A stretch of 16,639 bases of DNA, from contig CAYZLR010000073.1 in the NCBI GenBank assembly GCA_964479275.1, forward strand, positions 1 to 16,639, in the 5' to 3' direction. The position numbers were made by a program, and so were the translations under genes. This DNA comes from CALLPQ01 sp964479275 (GTDB taxonomy: Bacteria > Pseudomonadota > Alphaproteobacteria > Caulobacterales > Parvularculaceae). This document shows, in pieces, positions 1 through 6,975 of this stretch (the first letter of the stretch is position 1; the number at the start of each line of letters is the position of its first letter). The notes under the pieces were generated by a model. It was not told where the DNA came from. It did no database searches and saw only the letters and a list, made by a program, of their open reading frames with translations.

Positions 1-126
1 TATGCCCTGCTATTCAAACCATGAAAACTGAAGTTTTTCAGCTGCCTGTTAAAGTTAATCGCCTGTTGTGATGAAGTTTAAAAAAAATGCACGAAGAGCG
101 TTGTGACTGTGTGAGCCTGGTTTTAC
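1..126. other. Left edge, no supported gene
   Basis: One plus-strand frame is open from the edge to a TGA at 69-71 and could be the last 20-odd codons of an upstream gene, but this is too short to judge. The rest is the 3' flank of the minus-strand peptidase, which lacks a convincing terminator. Confidence 0.3.
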
Positions 127-1521
127 TTACTCACCAAAACTCCCCGCAGCGCCGGGGAAAACAACAGGGCTTTCAGAGCCGTCTTTAGCCACAGATGCGA
201 CCCCGAAATAAAAATTGTCGATGACGATATTTTCGAGCGTAAACTCATTAACATCACCAACGTAACGGCTACGTGACCACTGATTTTCGTCAGTCAGACG
301 CCAGTAAATTTTATACCCCTTGAGGTTTTTAGCAGCCCTCCCTTTGGGGCGCTCCCATTTTAGCGTTGTCGAGGGTTGCACGGCACCTGAGATTGTCACC
401 TTTGCTGGAAAGGGCGGCGCAAGCGCAGCGGCGGCTAGAGTGACCACGTTTAAGGCTGTTAGTTTGGCGTTAAAATCGAAATCAACGCCGTCTATGGTAT
501 CGCCATATACGCGACCATTTTCTGTGCGTAAATCCTGGTGCTGACGGTCGTAATGCTCGTGCGCTTCCATGATGCGAACACCTGGAAAGCCAGCTTCATT
601 AAACGGGCGGTGATGACCGCCACGGCCAAACCGATCAAGGCGATAAATCATCATGACATCGAGGTTGGGGATATACTGATCCGCAAGCCGATCAATATAG
701 CGTGCCAAATTTCTGGACGGGCTATCAACTTCACCACCGGTGAACCGGCGTATCCGGGCTTCTTCCGGGGTTTCTGTCGCGCGTGTGCCTTCAGAAAACA
801 CTCTGGCTACTGCGTTATTAGTGACCCCGTCAATGCCGGTAATGTTGCCTATCATGTCATTATTGACAACGCCTTTGAGCCGCCACCCTTCCTTGATAGC
901 ATGGGCCGCCAAAATTTTCCCGCCAAACAATCCCTGCTCCTCACCGGAAAGGCCTGCATAAACGATTGTGCCGGGAAACTTGTATTTCGATAAAACTCGG
1001 GCAGCTTCGAGCGTGCCCGCAAGGCCAGTTGCATTGTCATTGGCTCCGGGACTATCTGAGGTGCCGTTGAGGGAGTCAGATACCCGGCTATCGATATCGC
1101 CTGACATCATGATCATGCGATCGCGGTCATGGGTACCCCATTGTATGGCGACAACATTGACGACTTCCGTGCGATCGGGAATTCTGCGCTCGCCTTCCAC
1201 AAAATCGCTGACATAGATTACTTCGAGACAGCCGCCACATTCTTTTGAAATGGCTTCAAACTCTGATTTAATCCATCGCCTCGCAGCACCAATGCCGCGT
1301 GTTTGTGATTTTGTATCAGACAGGGTGTGGCGGGTGCCAAACCCAACGAGTTTTTTGACGTCTTGCTCCAGTCGCTCGGCGGAAACATTTGCAACTTGCT
1401 CATGTAATAGTGGATTATCCACACCTTGTGCGTGTGAAATAGGGGCCAGTGAAATAGGGGCCAGAACCACAGCTAGAAATAGCGCGCCGCTGACGATAAT
1501 TTTAAGGGATTTGGTCATCAT
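127..1521 (-). CDS. Secreted M28-family zinc metallopeptidase with C-terminal fibronectin-like domain
   Basis: A 464-residue protein likely exported to the periplasm or outside and acting as an aminopeptidase or carboxypeptidase; the substrate cannot be told. Residues 1-32 form a signal peptide (hydrophobic core then a SHA-type cleavage site). The M28 catalytic domain spans about 50-365. It shows GANDN (159-163, ligand D162), SGEEQG (192-197, base E194 and ligand E195), NNDM (220-223, ligand D222) and a C-terminal histidine cluster (H321, H323, H328). The first metal ligand, usually His in a GHxDS motif, is Asp here (GDIDS, 141-145). C95 and C98 form a CGGC pair. Residues about 370-460 look like a fibronectin type III domain (LKGYKIYWR strand). 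The start is an ATG doublet; the purine-rich AAAAGG at 1531-1526 is better spaced for the second ATG (1518). It stands alone, divergent from the ompA-like gene. Family call is firm; function is inferred. Confidence 0.9.
   Translation of the reverse strand: MMTKSLKIIVSGALFLAVVLAPISLAPISHAQGVDNPLLHEQVANVSAERLEQDVKKLVGFGTRHTLSDTKSQTRGIGAARRWIKSEFEAISKECGGCLEVIYVSDFVEGERRIPDRTEVVNVVAIQWGTHDRDRMIMMSGDIDSRVSDSLNGTSDSPGANDNATGLAGTLEAARVLSKYKFPGTIVYAGLSGEEQGLFGGKILAAHAIKEGWRLKGVVNNDMIGNITGIDGVTNNAVARVFSEGTRATETPEEARIRRFTGGEVDSPSRNLARYIDRLADQYIPNLDVMMIYRLDRFGRGGHHRPFNEAGFPGVRIMEAHEHYDRQHQDLRTENGRVYGDTIDGVDFDFNAKLTALNVVTLAAAALAPPFPAKVTISGAVQPSTTLKWERPKGRAAKNLKGYKIYWRLTDENQWSRSRYVGDVNEFTLENIVIDNFYFGVASVAKDGSESPVVFPGAAGSFGE
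1434..1463 (-). repeat. Exact 15-bp tandem duplication inside the peptidase signal peptide
   Basis: The 15-base unit gtgaaataggggcca occurs twice back to back (1434-1448 and 1449-1463) and the match runs one base further. On the coding (minus) strand it adds five residues, giving APISLAPISH at residues 21-30, just before the predicted cleavage site. It keeps the frame. It looks like a recent slippage or duplication event. Confidence 0.9.
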
Positions 1522-1717
1522 TTAGCCTTTTTGGAGCAAGTCAAATTAGGGGTGATTAACCTATTGTTAAGCTGAAATTACTGAGTTTTGCAATAGAAGT
1601 TAATTATTGGTTAGAATGCGATGCTATCATGCAACAGGCGGCTTAATATGAAGCAATCATTAAGGGATTTTTTCAAAAAAAACTATATCTCGGTGCCTAT
1701 CCCCGCTATTAAAGGCT

Positions 1718-1747
1718 TTGAAACAGTTTTTCGCGGATTTTTATGGT
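1718..1747 (+). promoter_or_regulatory. Candidate sigma70-like promoter for the ompA-like gene
   Basis: TTGAAA (1718-1723) and TATGGT (1742-1747) are separated by 18 bases. The -35 matches consensus at five of six positions, the -10 at four of six. An overlapping TAAAAT at 1747-1752 is an alternative -10 but has no well-spaced -35. The site lies about 80 bases before the ATG, leaving a leader that contains the tandem repeat. Found by eye, so tentative. Confidence 0.3.
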
Positions 1748-1768
1748 AAAATAGAGCTCCGCAAGTAA

Positions 1769-1800
1769 CCAAACACAGATTTTGCCAAACACAGACTTTG
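1769..1800 (+). repeat. 16-bp tandem repeat in the leader of the ompA-like gene
   Basis: ccaaacacagattttg (1769-1784) is followed directly by ccaaacacagactttg (1785-1800); only base 12 of the unit differs. The second copy ends 11 bases before the strong ribosome binding site (GAGGAGGGG, 1812-1820). The unit is C/A rich. It would lie in the mRNA leader, where it could bind an RNA or protein, or it may be a slippage product. Confidence 0.85.
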
Positions 1801-1824
1801 AAAGAAAACCCGAGGAGGGGTCAC

Positions 1825-3006
1825 ATGAAGTTGAAATCATTTTTATTTGCAAGTGTTGCAGCAATGGTTAGCGTTTCTGCTGCCAACGCACAAGACTATG
1901 AAGGTTTATACGGCGCTATCGGCGCTGGATTTAGCTCTGTCCTTGATGACCGTGATTTTGAGGTCACACAAGGAGCTCCAGGCTTTCAGGTTGACTCAGA
2001 TATTGATTACAACAACGGCGTAGGTATCTATTCAGCTCTTGGTTATGCTTACGGTAATGGTTGGCGTACAGAAGGTGAGTTTAGCTATCGCAACAATAAT
2101 GTCGAAGACGTCGCTAATGACGGTTTTGGTTTTTCCGGTTTCCCTGAAGGATCAATTTCCGGCGACCTCAAGTCTTATTCGCTTTTAGGAAACCTAATAT
2201 ATGATTTCACCGAGGCGAAAGCTCTTGGCGCGCCGATCACTCCTTATGTTGGTGGTGGTGTAGGTTTTACCGTGCTGGATTTGAGTTTGGCAGGTAGCAA
2301 TCCTGTAGCGCAACAGGGTATCACGCCATTAAGCATCAATGATTCCCGTGTTGCTATTGCGGTTCAGGGGATTGCAGGTTTCGCAGTAGATATTGCGGAA
2401 AATGTTGTTCTTGATGTTTCATATCGCTATTTCACAGCAAGAAAAGATGGGTTTGATGCACAGCTAGCTGGTATCGGTACAGATATTCGTACTTCACCAG
2501 AATCTCACAATCTGTTTGCAGGCTTGCGTTGGAATTTTGGGGCTCCTGTAGCGGCCCCTACAGCGCCAACACCAACAGTACAATATAAAGATTGCTGGGA
2601 CGGTAGCTCCGTTCCTGTTTCTGCTGCCTGTCCTCCAGAGTTGGTGGAAGAAGCACCAGAAGTTCCAGATCCAATCCAGGTTACAGTTTATTTTGATTAC
2701 GATAAATCCAACCTTACGCCTCAAGCTTCAAGCTTGATCCGCGAGGCTGTTAGTCGTTCTCGTGAATTTGATGTGGATGGTGTTCGTGTTGTGGGTAACA
2801 CGGATAGTTCTGGTTCATCAGCATACAACCAAGCTTTATCTGAGCGCCGTGCTCGTGTTGTTCGCGATGCCTTAATTGCTCAAGGAGTGCCTGCAGGGAT
2901 TATTTCTACCCAATCTCTTGGTGAGAGTAACCTCGCGAAACCAACCCCAGATGGCACACGTGAGCCACTGAATCGTCGTACAGAAATTACTATTTTGTTT
3001 GAATAA
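1825..3006 (+). CDS. OmpA-family outer-membrane protein (beta-barrel plus peptidoglycan-binding domain)
   Basis: A 393-residue outer-membrane protein that anchors the outer membrane to peptidoglycan. A signal peptide ends at the ANA site (20-22). Residues about 24-239 form an OmpA-like eight-stranded barrel, with alternating aromatic/hydrophobic strands such as VVLDVSYRYF and a terminal strand ending AGLRWNFG. A Pro/Ala/Thr hinge (240-252) leads to a short segment with two cysteines (C257, C269), possibly a disulfide. Residues 284-393 are the OmpA C-terminal domain, with VYFDYDKSNLTP, GNTDSSG (324-330, D327) and LSERRA (338-343, R342). The Asp and Arg are the residues that grip diaminopimelate in this family. 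An upstream in-frame TTG at 1798 lies within the tandem repeat and lacks a ribosome site; ATG 1825 follows GAGGAGGGG by four bases and starts a proper signal peptide. Single-gene transcript with its own terminator. Confidence 0.92.
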   Translation: MKLKSFLFASVAAMVSVSAANAQDYEGLYGAIGAGFSSVLDDRDFEVTQGAPGFQVDSDIDYNNGVGIYSALGYAYGNGWRTEGEFSYRNNNVEDVANDGFGFSGFPEGSISGDLKSYSLLGNLIYDFTEAKALGAPITPYVGGGVGFTVLDLSLAGSNPVAQQGITPLSINDSRVAIAVQGIAGFAVDIAENVVLDVSYRYFTARKDGFDAQLAGIGTDIRTSPESHNLFAGLRWNFGAPVAAPTAPTPTVQYKDCWDGSSVPVSAACPPELVEEAPEVPDPIQVTVYFDYDKSNLTPQASSLIREAVSRSREFDVDGVRVVGNTDSSGSSAYNQALSERRARVVRDALIAQGVPAGIISTQSLGESNLAKPTPDGTREPLNRRTEITILFE

Positions 3007-3034
3007 ATTTATTCAAGCTCAATATCAGATGTTT

Positions 3035-3070
3035 AAAGCGCTCGGAGTTTTCTCCGAGCGCTTTTTTTTT
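3035..3070 (+). terminator. Rho-independent terminator after the ompA-like gene
   Basis: A perfect 13-bp stem (3035-3047 with 3052-3064) closes a TTTT loop and runs into a tract of nine T (3062-3070). It begins 28 bases after the ompA stop codon. This is a strong intrinsic terminator, consistent with an abundant single-gene mRNA. Confidence 0.93.
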
Positions 3071-3102
3071 GACACTTTGGCATTAGGGCTGAAAAAACCG
3101 TA

Positions 3103-3220
3103 ATCCCCTTACCCCGATAGCACCGAGCTTTGTAAGGGGATGCCAATGAGTAAGACTTAAAGCACCTCGGCGAATTAATTTTACGTGGAGGTACTTTAAA
3201 TATAGGCGATTTTGAATCGC
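3103..3220. repeat. Three consecutive inverted repeats between ompA-like and tetR genes
   Basis: Hairpin 1 pairs 3103-3112 with 3132-3141 (10 bp perfect, 19-base loop). Hairpin 2 pairs 3157-3168 with 3188-3199 (11 of 12 bp, again a 19-base loop). Hairpin 3 pairs 3206-3211 with 3215-3220 (GCGATT, 3-base loop). Read on the minus strand, hairpin 1 is followed after five bases by six T (3097-3092), so it may end the tetR transcript. The arms differ in sequence, so this is not one repeated element. A small RNA or plain terminator cluster are both possible. Confidence 0.5.
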
Positions 3221-3273
3221 GCTTATACTGAGTTTCATAGTGTGCTTTATCAAACCCGCTATATCGAGAATTT

Positions 3274-3987
3274 TTAAGATGTGCTTTTCAATCCGTATAA
3301 TTTGCCAAAAGCGGCAAGTCCTGTATTGAGTTGATTTGTTATGGCGGTCTCCATGTCTTGTGGGGGAATACCCATTAAAACGTGTGTGTACAAAGGTTCA
3401 GTTATGAGTGAGCCTAAATGCCAAATCGCACGTTCGTAATCGTCGATTTCCAGGTTTTCACGTTTGCTGATACGCTGCATGACAGGAATACAGGTTTTAA
3501 CTAATAATCTTGGTCCATTTTCCATATAAGCGCGACCAAGTGCAGGCGTACGTGACGCCTCAAATGTAGCAATCCGGCGCAGTGCAATTGCTTCAGGTTC
3601 TAGTGAGATGCGTAAAAATTGATTAGTCAAAGCACGCATTAATTCGTTTGTCGGGAGTGTTTGCTCGATTTCTTCTAGGTTTAACGGCAGTAATCGGTTG
3701 CAGGTTTCTAAAATAGCGGCCGCAAAAAGCTCTTCTTTAGAACGAAAGCGATTATACACTGTACGTTTGGAAACATTCGCGCTCAGGGCGATCGCGTCCA
3801 TGCTCGCTGCGTCGAACCCTTTTGCTAAAAATGTTTGCCGCGCCCCCTTAACTATTGCGGCTGTTTTTTCATCCTTGTCGCCTCTTGTTGGGCTTTCTAG
3901 ATTGTAGGAGTCTGCGCAATCCATGACAGATGGCACTGATAACGACTTTTGATCACGTGTAGTTTGCATTTTGCCCTGCTGGCTCAT
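3274..3987 (-). CDS. TetR/AcrR-family transcriptional repressor
   Basis: A 237-residue one-component regulator. After a 35-40 residue polar N-terminal extension, the TetR DNA-binding domain occupies about 41-90, with the helix-turn-helix at 60-86 (ASMDAIALSANVSKRTVYNR followed by FRSKEELF). The C-terminal ligand and dimer domain (about 100-230) resembles the AefR-like type, with SLEPEAIALRRIATFEA and late LNTGLAAF. This type often controls efflux or envelope genes, but the ligand cannot be read from sequence. The first ATG has AAGGGA ten bases upstream (4003-3998); the internal ATG at residue 22 has no ribosome site. The gene is divergent from the penicillin-binding protein, and a palindrome in the shared region suggests autoregulation. 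No efflux pump is adjacent in this window. Confidence 0.9.
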   Translation of the reverse strand: MSQQGKMQTTRDQKSLSVPSVMDCADSYNLESPTRGDKDEKTAAIVKGARQTFLAKGFDAASMDAIALSANVSKRTVYNRFRSKEELFAAAILETCNRLLPLNLEEIEQTLPTNELMRALTNQFLRISLEPEAIALRRIATFEASRTPALGRAYMENGPRLLVKTCIPVMQRISKRENLEIDDYERAIWHLGSLITEPLYTHVLMGIPPQDMETAITNQLNTGLAAFGKLYGLKSTS

Positions 3988-4068
3988 CTATGCAGTATCC
4001 CTTATCAGTGTTGGGCGCGACGACCTGCCCGAGCTTCTTCTCATCAAGTGGCACCCGTTGGGCACGAG

Positions 4069-4098
4069 ATAATGCGGCAAATCAAAAACCTAGAACAA
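4069..4098 (-). promoter_or_regulatory. Candidate promoter for the tetR gene
   Basis: On the minus strand TTGTTC (4098-4093) and CATTAT (4074-4069) are separated by 18 bases. The -35 box abuts the 23-bp palindrome, so a repressor bound there could block RNA polymerase. Both boxes are four-of-six class matches, so this is tentative. Confidence 0.25.
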
Positions 4099-4121
4099 TC
4101 TGATTAATCAAATTGATCAGA
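4099..4121. promoter_or_regulatory. 23-bp palindrome, candidate TetR operator
   Basis: The half-sites TCTGATTAAT and ATTGATCAGA (revcomp TCTGATCAAT) flank a CAA centre, so nine of ten arm positions are symmetric. It sits about 110 bases upstream of the tetR start in the region shared with the divergent gene, the usual place for an autoregulatory TetR operator. Length and symmetry fit operators of this family. That the adjacent repressor binds it is inference. Confidence 0.5.
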
Positions 4122-4170
4122 AATTGCTCCATACCCTTATTTTTGTTTTGCCCATCATACTGGTTTTTGA

Positions 4171-4182
4171 CTGATCGACCAG
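4171..4182. promoter_or_regulatory. Second, shorter palindrome resembling the first
   Basis: CTGATCGACCAG is a 12-bp palindrome with one mismatched pair. Its halves (ACTGATCGA and TCTGGTCGA) resemble the TCTGATCAA half-site of the larger palindrome. It lies closer to the penicillin-binding-protein gene and might be a second repressor site. The half-site spacing differs from the first, which weakens the case. Confidence 0.3.
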
Positions 4183-4316
4183 AAAATTTAGCGCAAACAG
4201 TTCTAAGATTTTTCACGTAAAAAAAGGTCGATGGACACAGTCCTGACGATATCTCAGCCTGTTGGTGTTAATATTTTATTAACTACTTTTTTACCAATCG
4301 AGCGCATTCATAGAGA

Positions 4317-6482
4317 ATGCGCAACGATAACTCACACATCAATCAGAGTGAATGCACTCTCAAAGCTCCCAGGCGGGAAGTGGAACATCGGCGTAGGTCC
4401 CGTGCAACGCGGGGGAATGCCCAGCCTAAAAAACGTAATCTTATGAGGCGTTGGATTCAATTTTTAGGATTGGAGATATCGGCATTCGCCTTTATCGGGA
4501 TAATGACTTTGTTTGCGGTGCTTTCTTTTTATGCGAGTGATTTGCCACATACGGATCAATTGTGGCGACCTGATCGTGCGCCGCGCTACTCTATATTGGC
4601 GGCCGATGGATCGCCATTATCTGTTCAAGGGACTAAATACGGCGCGCCTGTCAGACTCGCAGAACTTCCTGATCATGTGCTGGATGCTGTATTGGCGGTT
4701 GAGGATAGAAACTTCCACCATCACGTCGGTGTTAACTTGATTTCTGTGGGGCGAGCCTTGTTGGTGAATACAGGCAAGGGCCGTGTCCGGCAGGGGGGAT
4801 CAACGATTACTCAGCAATTGGCTAAGAACCTTTTTCTTTCTTCTGAGCGCACTTTAAAACGAAAAGTGCAAGAACTATTATTAGCATTTTGGCTCGAGCA
4901 AAGGTTTAGTAAAAATGAGATTTTAACGCTTTATCTCAATCGCGTTTATTTGGGGGCAGGGGCTTACGGTATTGATGCGGCGAGTTATCGATATTTTGGT
5001 AAATCGGCTAGAGAGCTTGATATTAATGAGGCTGCGCTGATAGCTGGGTTGCTAAAAGCACCATCAAAATATAACCCAACGCATAATCCGAGAGACGCGG
5101 GATTGCGCGCACGTACCGTGATCGAGAGTATGGTCGCAGCGGAGTTTTTAACGCCGGATCAAGGCGAGCAAGCCATCAAAACGCCAATTTATTTAAAGCC
5201 TCAAAAATATACGGCATCGGCATATTTTGTGAATCACACTTTGGGAAAAGTGAAGCGTCTTTTTCCCGATAATGATGCTGATTTGATCATCCAAACTACC
5301 TTTGATCCGGCGTTACAATTGGCTGTGGAGATTGGTTTAACTCAAGCTATCCAGGACGGCGTTTTTCCTGATGAAAGCCCCGATGATGTAATTCCTGGAG
5401 CGGTGAGTGAGGGTAAAAAACCGATTGAAACGGCAATTATTATTGCTGACGGTAGCGGTGCTATTCGGGCAATGATTGGGGGGCGAGACTATCAGCGTAG
5501 TCAGTTTAATCGCGCGATCCAAGCGAGGCGACAACCGGGGAGTGCGTTTAAACCATTTGTATTCCTTGCTGCAATTGAAGCAGGAGCTCATCCTGATAAT
5601 TTAATTTTGGATGCTCCGATTACAATCGGAAATTGGTCACCTAAAAATTATAAAAATAAATATTATGGTGAGGTGACTTTAACGCAAGCACTCGCCAAAT
5701 CCCTCAATTCAGCAACTATTCGCCTTCAGGAATGGGTGGGGCGCCCTGCAGTTCTCTCTATGGCACGCGCGATGGGGTTTGAAGGAAAATTAAATCCCGA
5801 TGCTGCTTTGGCGTTGGGCGTTGATGCCGTGTCGCCCATGGAGCTAGCGCAGAGTTGGACCCCCTTTATCAATGGGGGTTTGCGTGTTGATGCGCATACG
5901 ATTGATAAGGTCACGACGGCTGAAGGCGACCTTATTTATCAGCATAAGAACCATGTAAAAGGTATTGCTGCCTCAAGACAATCCATCACGCATCTTAATC
6001 AGATGTTACAGCAAGTGACGCAAGCGGGGACAGGTAAAAATGCCCGTGTAGCGGGGTGGCCGGTCGCCGGTAAAACCGGTACAACTCAAGGCAGCCGAGA
6101 TGCCTGGTTTGCAGGGCATATGGCGGGATTAGTGGGCGTGGTCTGGGTTGGCCGCGATGATTATACGCCCATGAAAAACATTACAGGCGGACGTTTACCG
6201 GCAAAATTGTGGGGAAGGATTATGACGCAAATATCAAAGCAATTGCCGCTACCATCGGCGCGCCTGGTTCATTACAATGCTGGCCATAATTTCGAAGGAT
6301 GGTATGATCGATCGCACGTTAGTGACGGAGAATACCAAGAAAACCAAAGCCCGATAGGCCCCCGACCCGTTACTCAGGTTCAACAAATTGGCCAGAATCA
6401 AATTCAAGATTTGCCAACCTTACTCGAGCGTTCGTTGGCCTCTCAAGACTTGCCTGTTTTATCGTCTGAACGCCCTTTGTGA
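4317..6482 (+). CDS. Class A penicillin-binding protein (transglycosylase/transpeptidase, PBP1A-like)
   Basis: A 721-residue bifunctional peptidoglycan synthase. A basic cytoplasmic tail (about 17-45) precedes one membrane segment (about 49-72). The GT51 glycosyltransferase domain (about 90-275) shows EDRNFHHHVG (129-138, catalytic E129), GGSTITQQLAKN (160-171), RKVQELLLA and ILTLYLNRVYLG. The transpeptidase domain (about 370-640) has the SxxK motif SAFK (409-412), SLN (462-464) and KTGTT (586-590). All catalytic residues are present. It is shorter than typical E. coli PBP1A (about 850) because the OB-like insert is absent. The start is uncertain: ATG 4317 is the first possible (an in-frame stop lies at 4311) but has a poor ribosome site; GTG 4380 and ATG 4443 would keep the membrane anchor. 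ybgC begins 49 bases downstream, so cotranscription is likely. It may be controlled by the divergent TetR protein. Confidence 0.92.
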   Translation: MRNDNSHINQSECTLKAPRREVEHRRRSRATRGNAQPKKRNLMRRWIQFLGLEISAFAFIGIMTLFAVLSFYASDLPHTDQLWRPDRAPRYSILAADGSPLSVQGTKYGAPVRLAELPDHVLDAVLAVEDRNFHHHVGVNLISVGRALLVNTGKGRVRQGGSTITQQLAKNLFLSSERTLKRKVQELLLAFWLEQRFSKNEILTLYLNRVYLGAGAYGIDAASYRYFGKSARELDINEAALIAGLLKAPSKYNPTHNPRDAGLRARTVIESMVAAEFLTPDQGEQAIKTPIYLKPQKYTASAYFVNHTLGKVKRLFPDNDADLIIQTTFDPALQLAVEIGLTQAIQDGVFPDESPDDVIPGAVSEGKKPIETAIIIADGSGAIRAMIGGRDYQRSQFNRAIQARRQPGSAFKPFVFLAAIEAGAHPDNLILDAPITIGNWSPKNYKNKYYGEVTLTQALAKSLNSATIRLQEWVGRPAVLSMARAMGFEGKLNPDAALALGVDAVSPMELAQSWTPFINGGLRVDAHTIDKVTTAEGDLIYQHKNHVKGIAASRQSITHLNQMLQQVTQAGTGKNARVAGWPVAGKTGTTQGSRDAWFAGHMAGLVGVVWVGRDDYTPMKNITGGRLPAKLWGRIMTQISKQLPLPSARLVHYNAGHNFEGWYDRSHVSDGEYQENQSPIGPRPVTQVQQIGQNQIQDLPTLLERSLASQDLPVLSSERPL

Positions 6483-6531
6483 GCCGTTTCAAAAAGATCA
6501 ACTGCTATATATTTTACAGTATACTAAGTTT

Positions 6532-6948
6532 ATGAAAAAAATTGATCCTAGTGCAAAAATTTTTAAAATTGACGTTCGGGTCTATTACGAAGACACGGAC
6601 TTTTCCGGTATTGTTTACCACGCTAATCATTTGAAATTTTTTGAACGTGGGCGCACGGATGCCTTGCGAGAAATTGGTGTGATCCATACCCAGTTATTGG
6701 CACGCGAACACCCGTTGGTTTTTGCTGTGCAAAAAATGACAACACATTGGGTAAGGCCTGCGAAAATTGACGATCTTTTGGACGTGCGTACACAGTTTAG
6801 TCATGCCCGCGGCGCACGAATGGAACTTGTGCAAGAAATCTGGCGGGAGCAGGAAATTATCGCCTGCGCCGAAGTGGAAGCGGCCTGTTTGTCATTAGAG
6901 GGAAAACCGCGCCGTCTCCCTGAAGATGTAATCGAAAAATTTGTATAA
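6532..6948 (+). CDS. ybgC: YbgC-type acyl-CoA thioesterase of the Tol-Pal cluster
   Basis: A 138-residue cytoplasmic hot-dog-fold thioesterase. The signature YYEDTDFSGIVYHANH (18-33) is clear; D23 aligns with the catalytic Asp17 of Pseudomonas 4-hydroxybenzoyl-CoA thioesterase. FFERGRTDALREIGV (36-50) continues the family pattern. YbgC enzymes hydrolyse acyl-CoAs and bind acyl carrier protein and phospholipid-synthesis enzymes; it is usually the first gene of tol-pal. The frame is open 48 codons further upstream, but that overlaps the end of the penicillin-binding protein gene. ATG 6532 gives the standard length, although its ribosome site is weak, so translation may depend on the upstream gene. 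Here it is cut off from tolQ by upp on the other strand. Confidence 0.92.
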   Translation: MKKIDPSAKIFKIDVRVYYEDTDFSGIVYHANHLKFFERGRTDALREIGVIHTQLLAREHPLVFAVQKMTTHWVRPAKIDDLLDVRTQFSHARGARMELVQEIWREQEIIACAEVEAACLSLEGKPRRLPEDVIEKFV

Positions 6949-6955
6949 TATACTT

Positions 6956-6968
6956 TGTGTAATACACA
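6956..6968. repeat. Short perfect palindrome between convergent ybgC and upp
   Basis: TGTGTA-A-TACACA is a 13-base perfect palindrome in the 27-base gap between the two convergent stop codons. It lacks a T tract on either side, so it is not a classic intrinsic terminator, and no other terminator is visible there. Confidence 0.5.
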
Positions 6969-6975
6969 TTGCCAT

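Larger units (their letters stand above)
1522..1824. other. Divergent intergenic region between the M28 peptidase and the ompA-like gene
   Basis: About 300 AT-rich bases between two divergent genes, so they must hold both promoters. No reading frame here looks coding. A small inverted repeat, ttaac-N5-gttaa (1556-1570), lies on the peptidase side. On the ompA side there is a plausible promoter (1718-1747) and a 16-bp tandem repeat (1769-1800) right before the ribosome binding site. Confidence 0.5.
3988..4316. other. Divergent control region between tetR gene and penicillin-binding protein gene
   Basis: About 330 bases holding promoters for both genes. It contains two palindromes (4099-4121, 4171-4182), a possible tetR promoter, and an 11-base near-direct repeat, gttgggcgcga (4010-4020) and gttgggcacga (4057-4067), in the tetR leader. 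A 71-codon open frame beginning at 4231 has no recognisable features and is treated as doubtful. Confidence 0.5.

Noticed and set aside
24..41. Possible terminator for the M28 peptidase (ctgaa/ttcag hairpin followed on the minus strand by TTTT)
   Set aside because: A stem of only five base pairs and a four-T run, more than 80 bases past the stop codon; too weak to call.
538..993. Plus-strand 151-codon frame opposite the M28 peptidase
   Set aside because: The minus-strand frame encodes clear M28 motifs, so this is a shadow frame.
1798..1824. TTG start that would add nine residues to the ompA-like protein
   Set aside because: It lies in the tandem repeat, has no ribosome site, and would put charged residues before a complete signal peptide; ATG 1825 has an excellent ribosome site.
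6388..6531. Longer ybgC frame overlapping the end of the PBP gene
   Set aside because: The extra 48 residues are out-of-frame PBP sequence and the family length fits the ATG at 6532.
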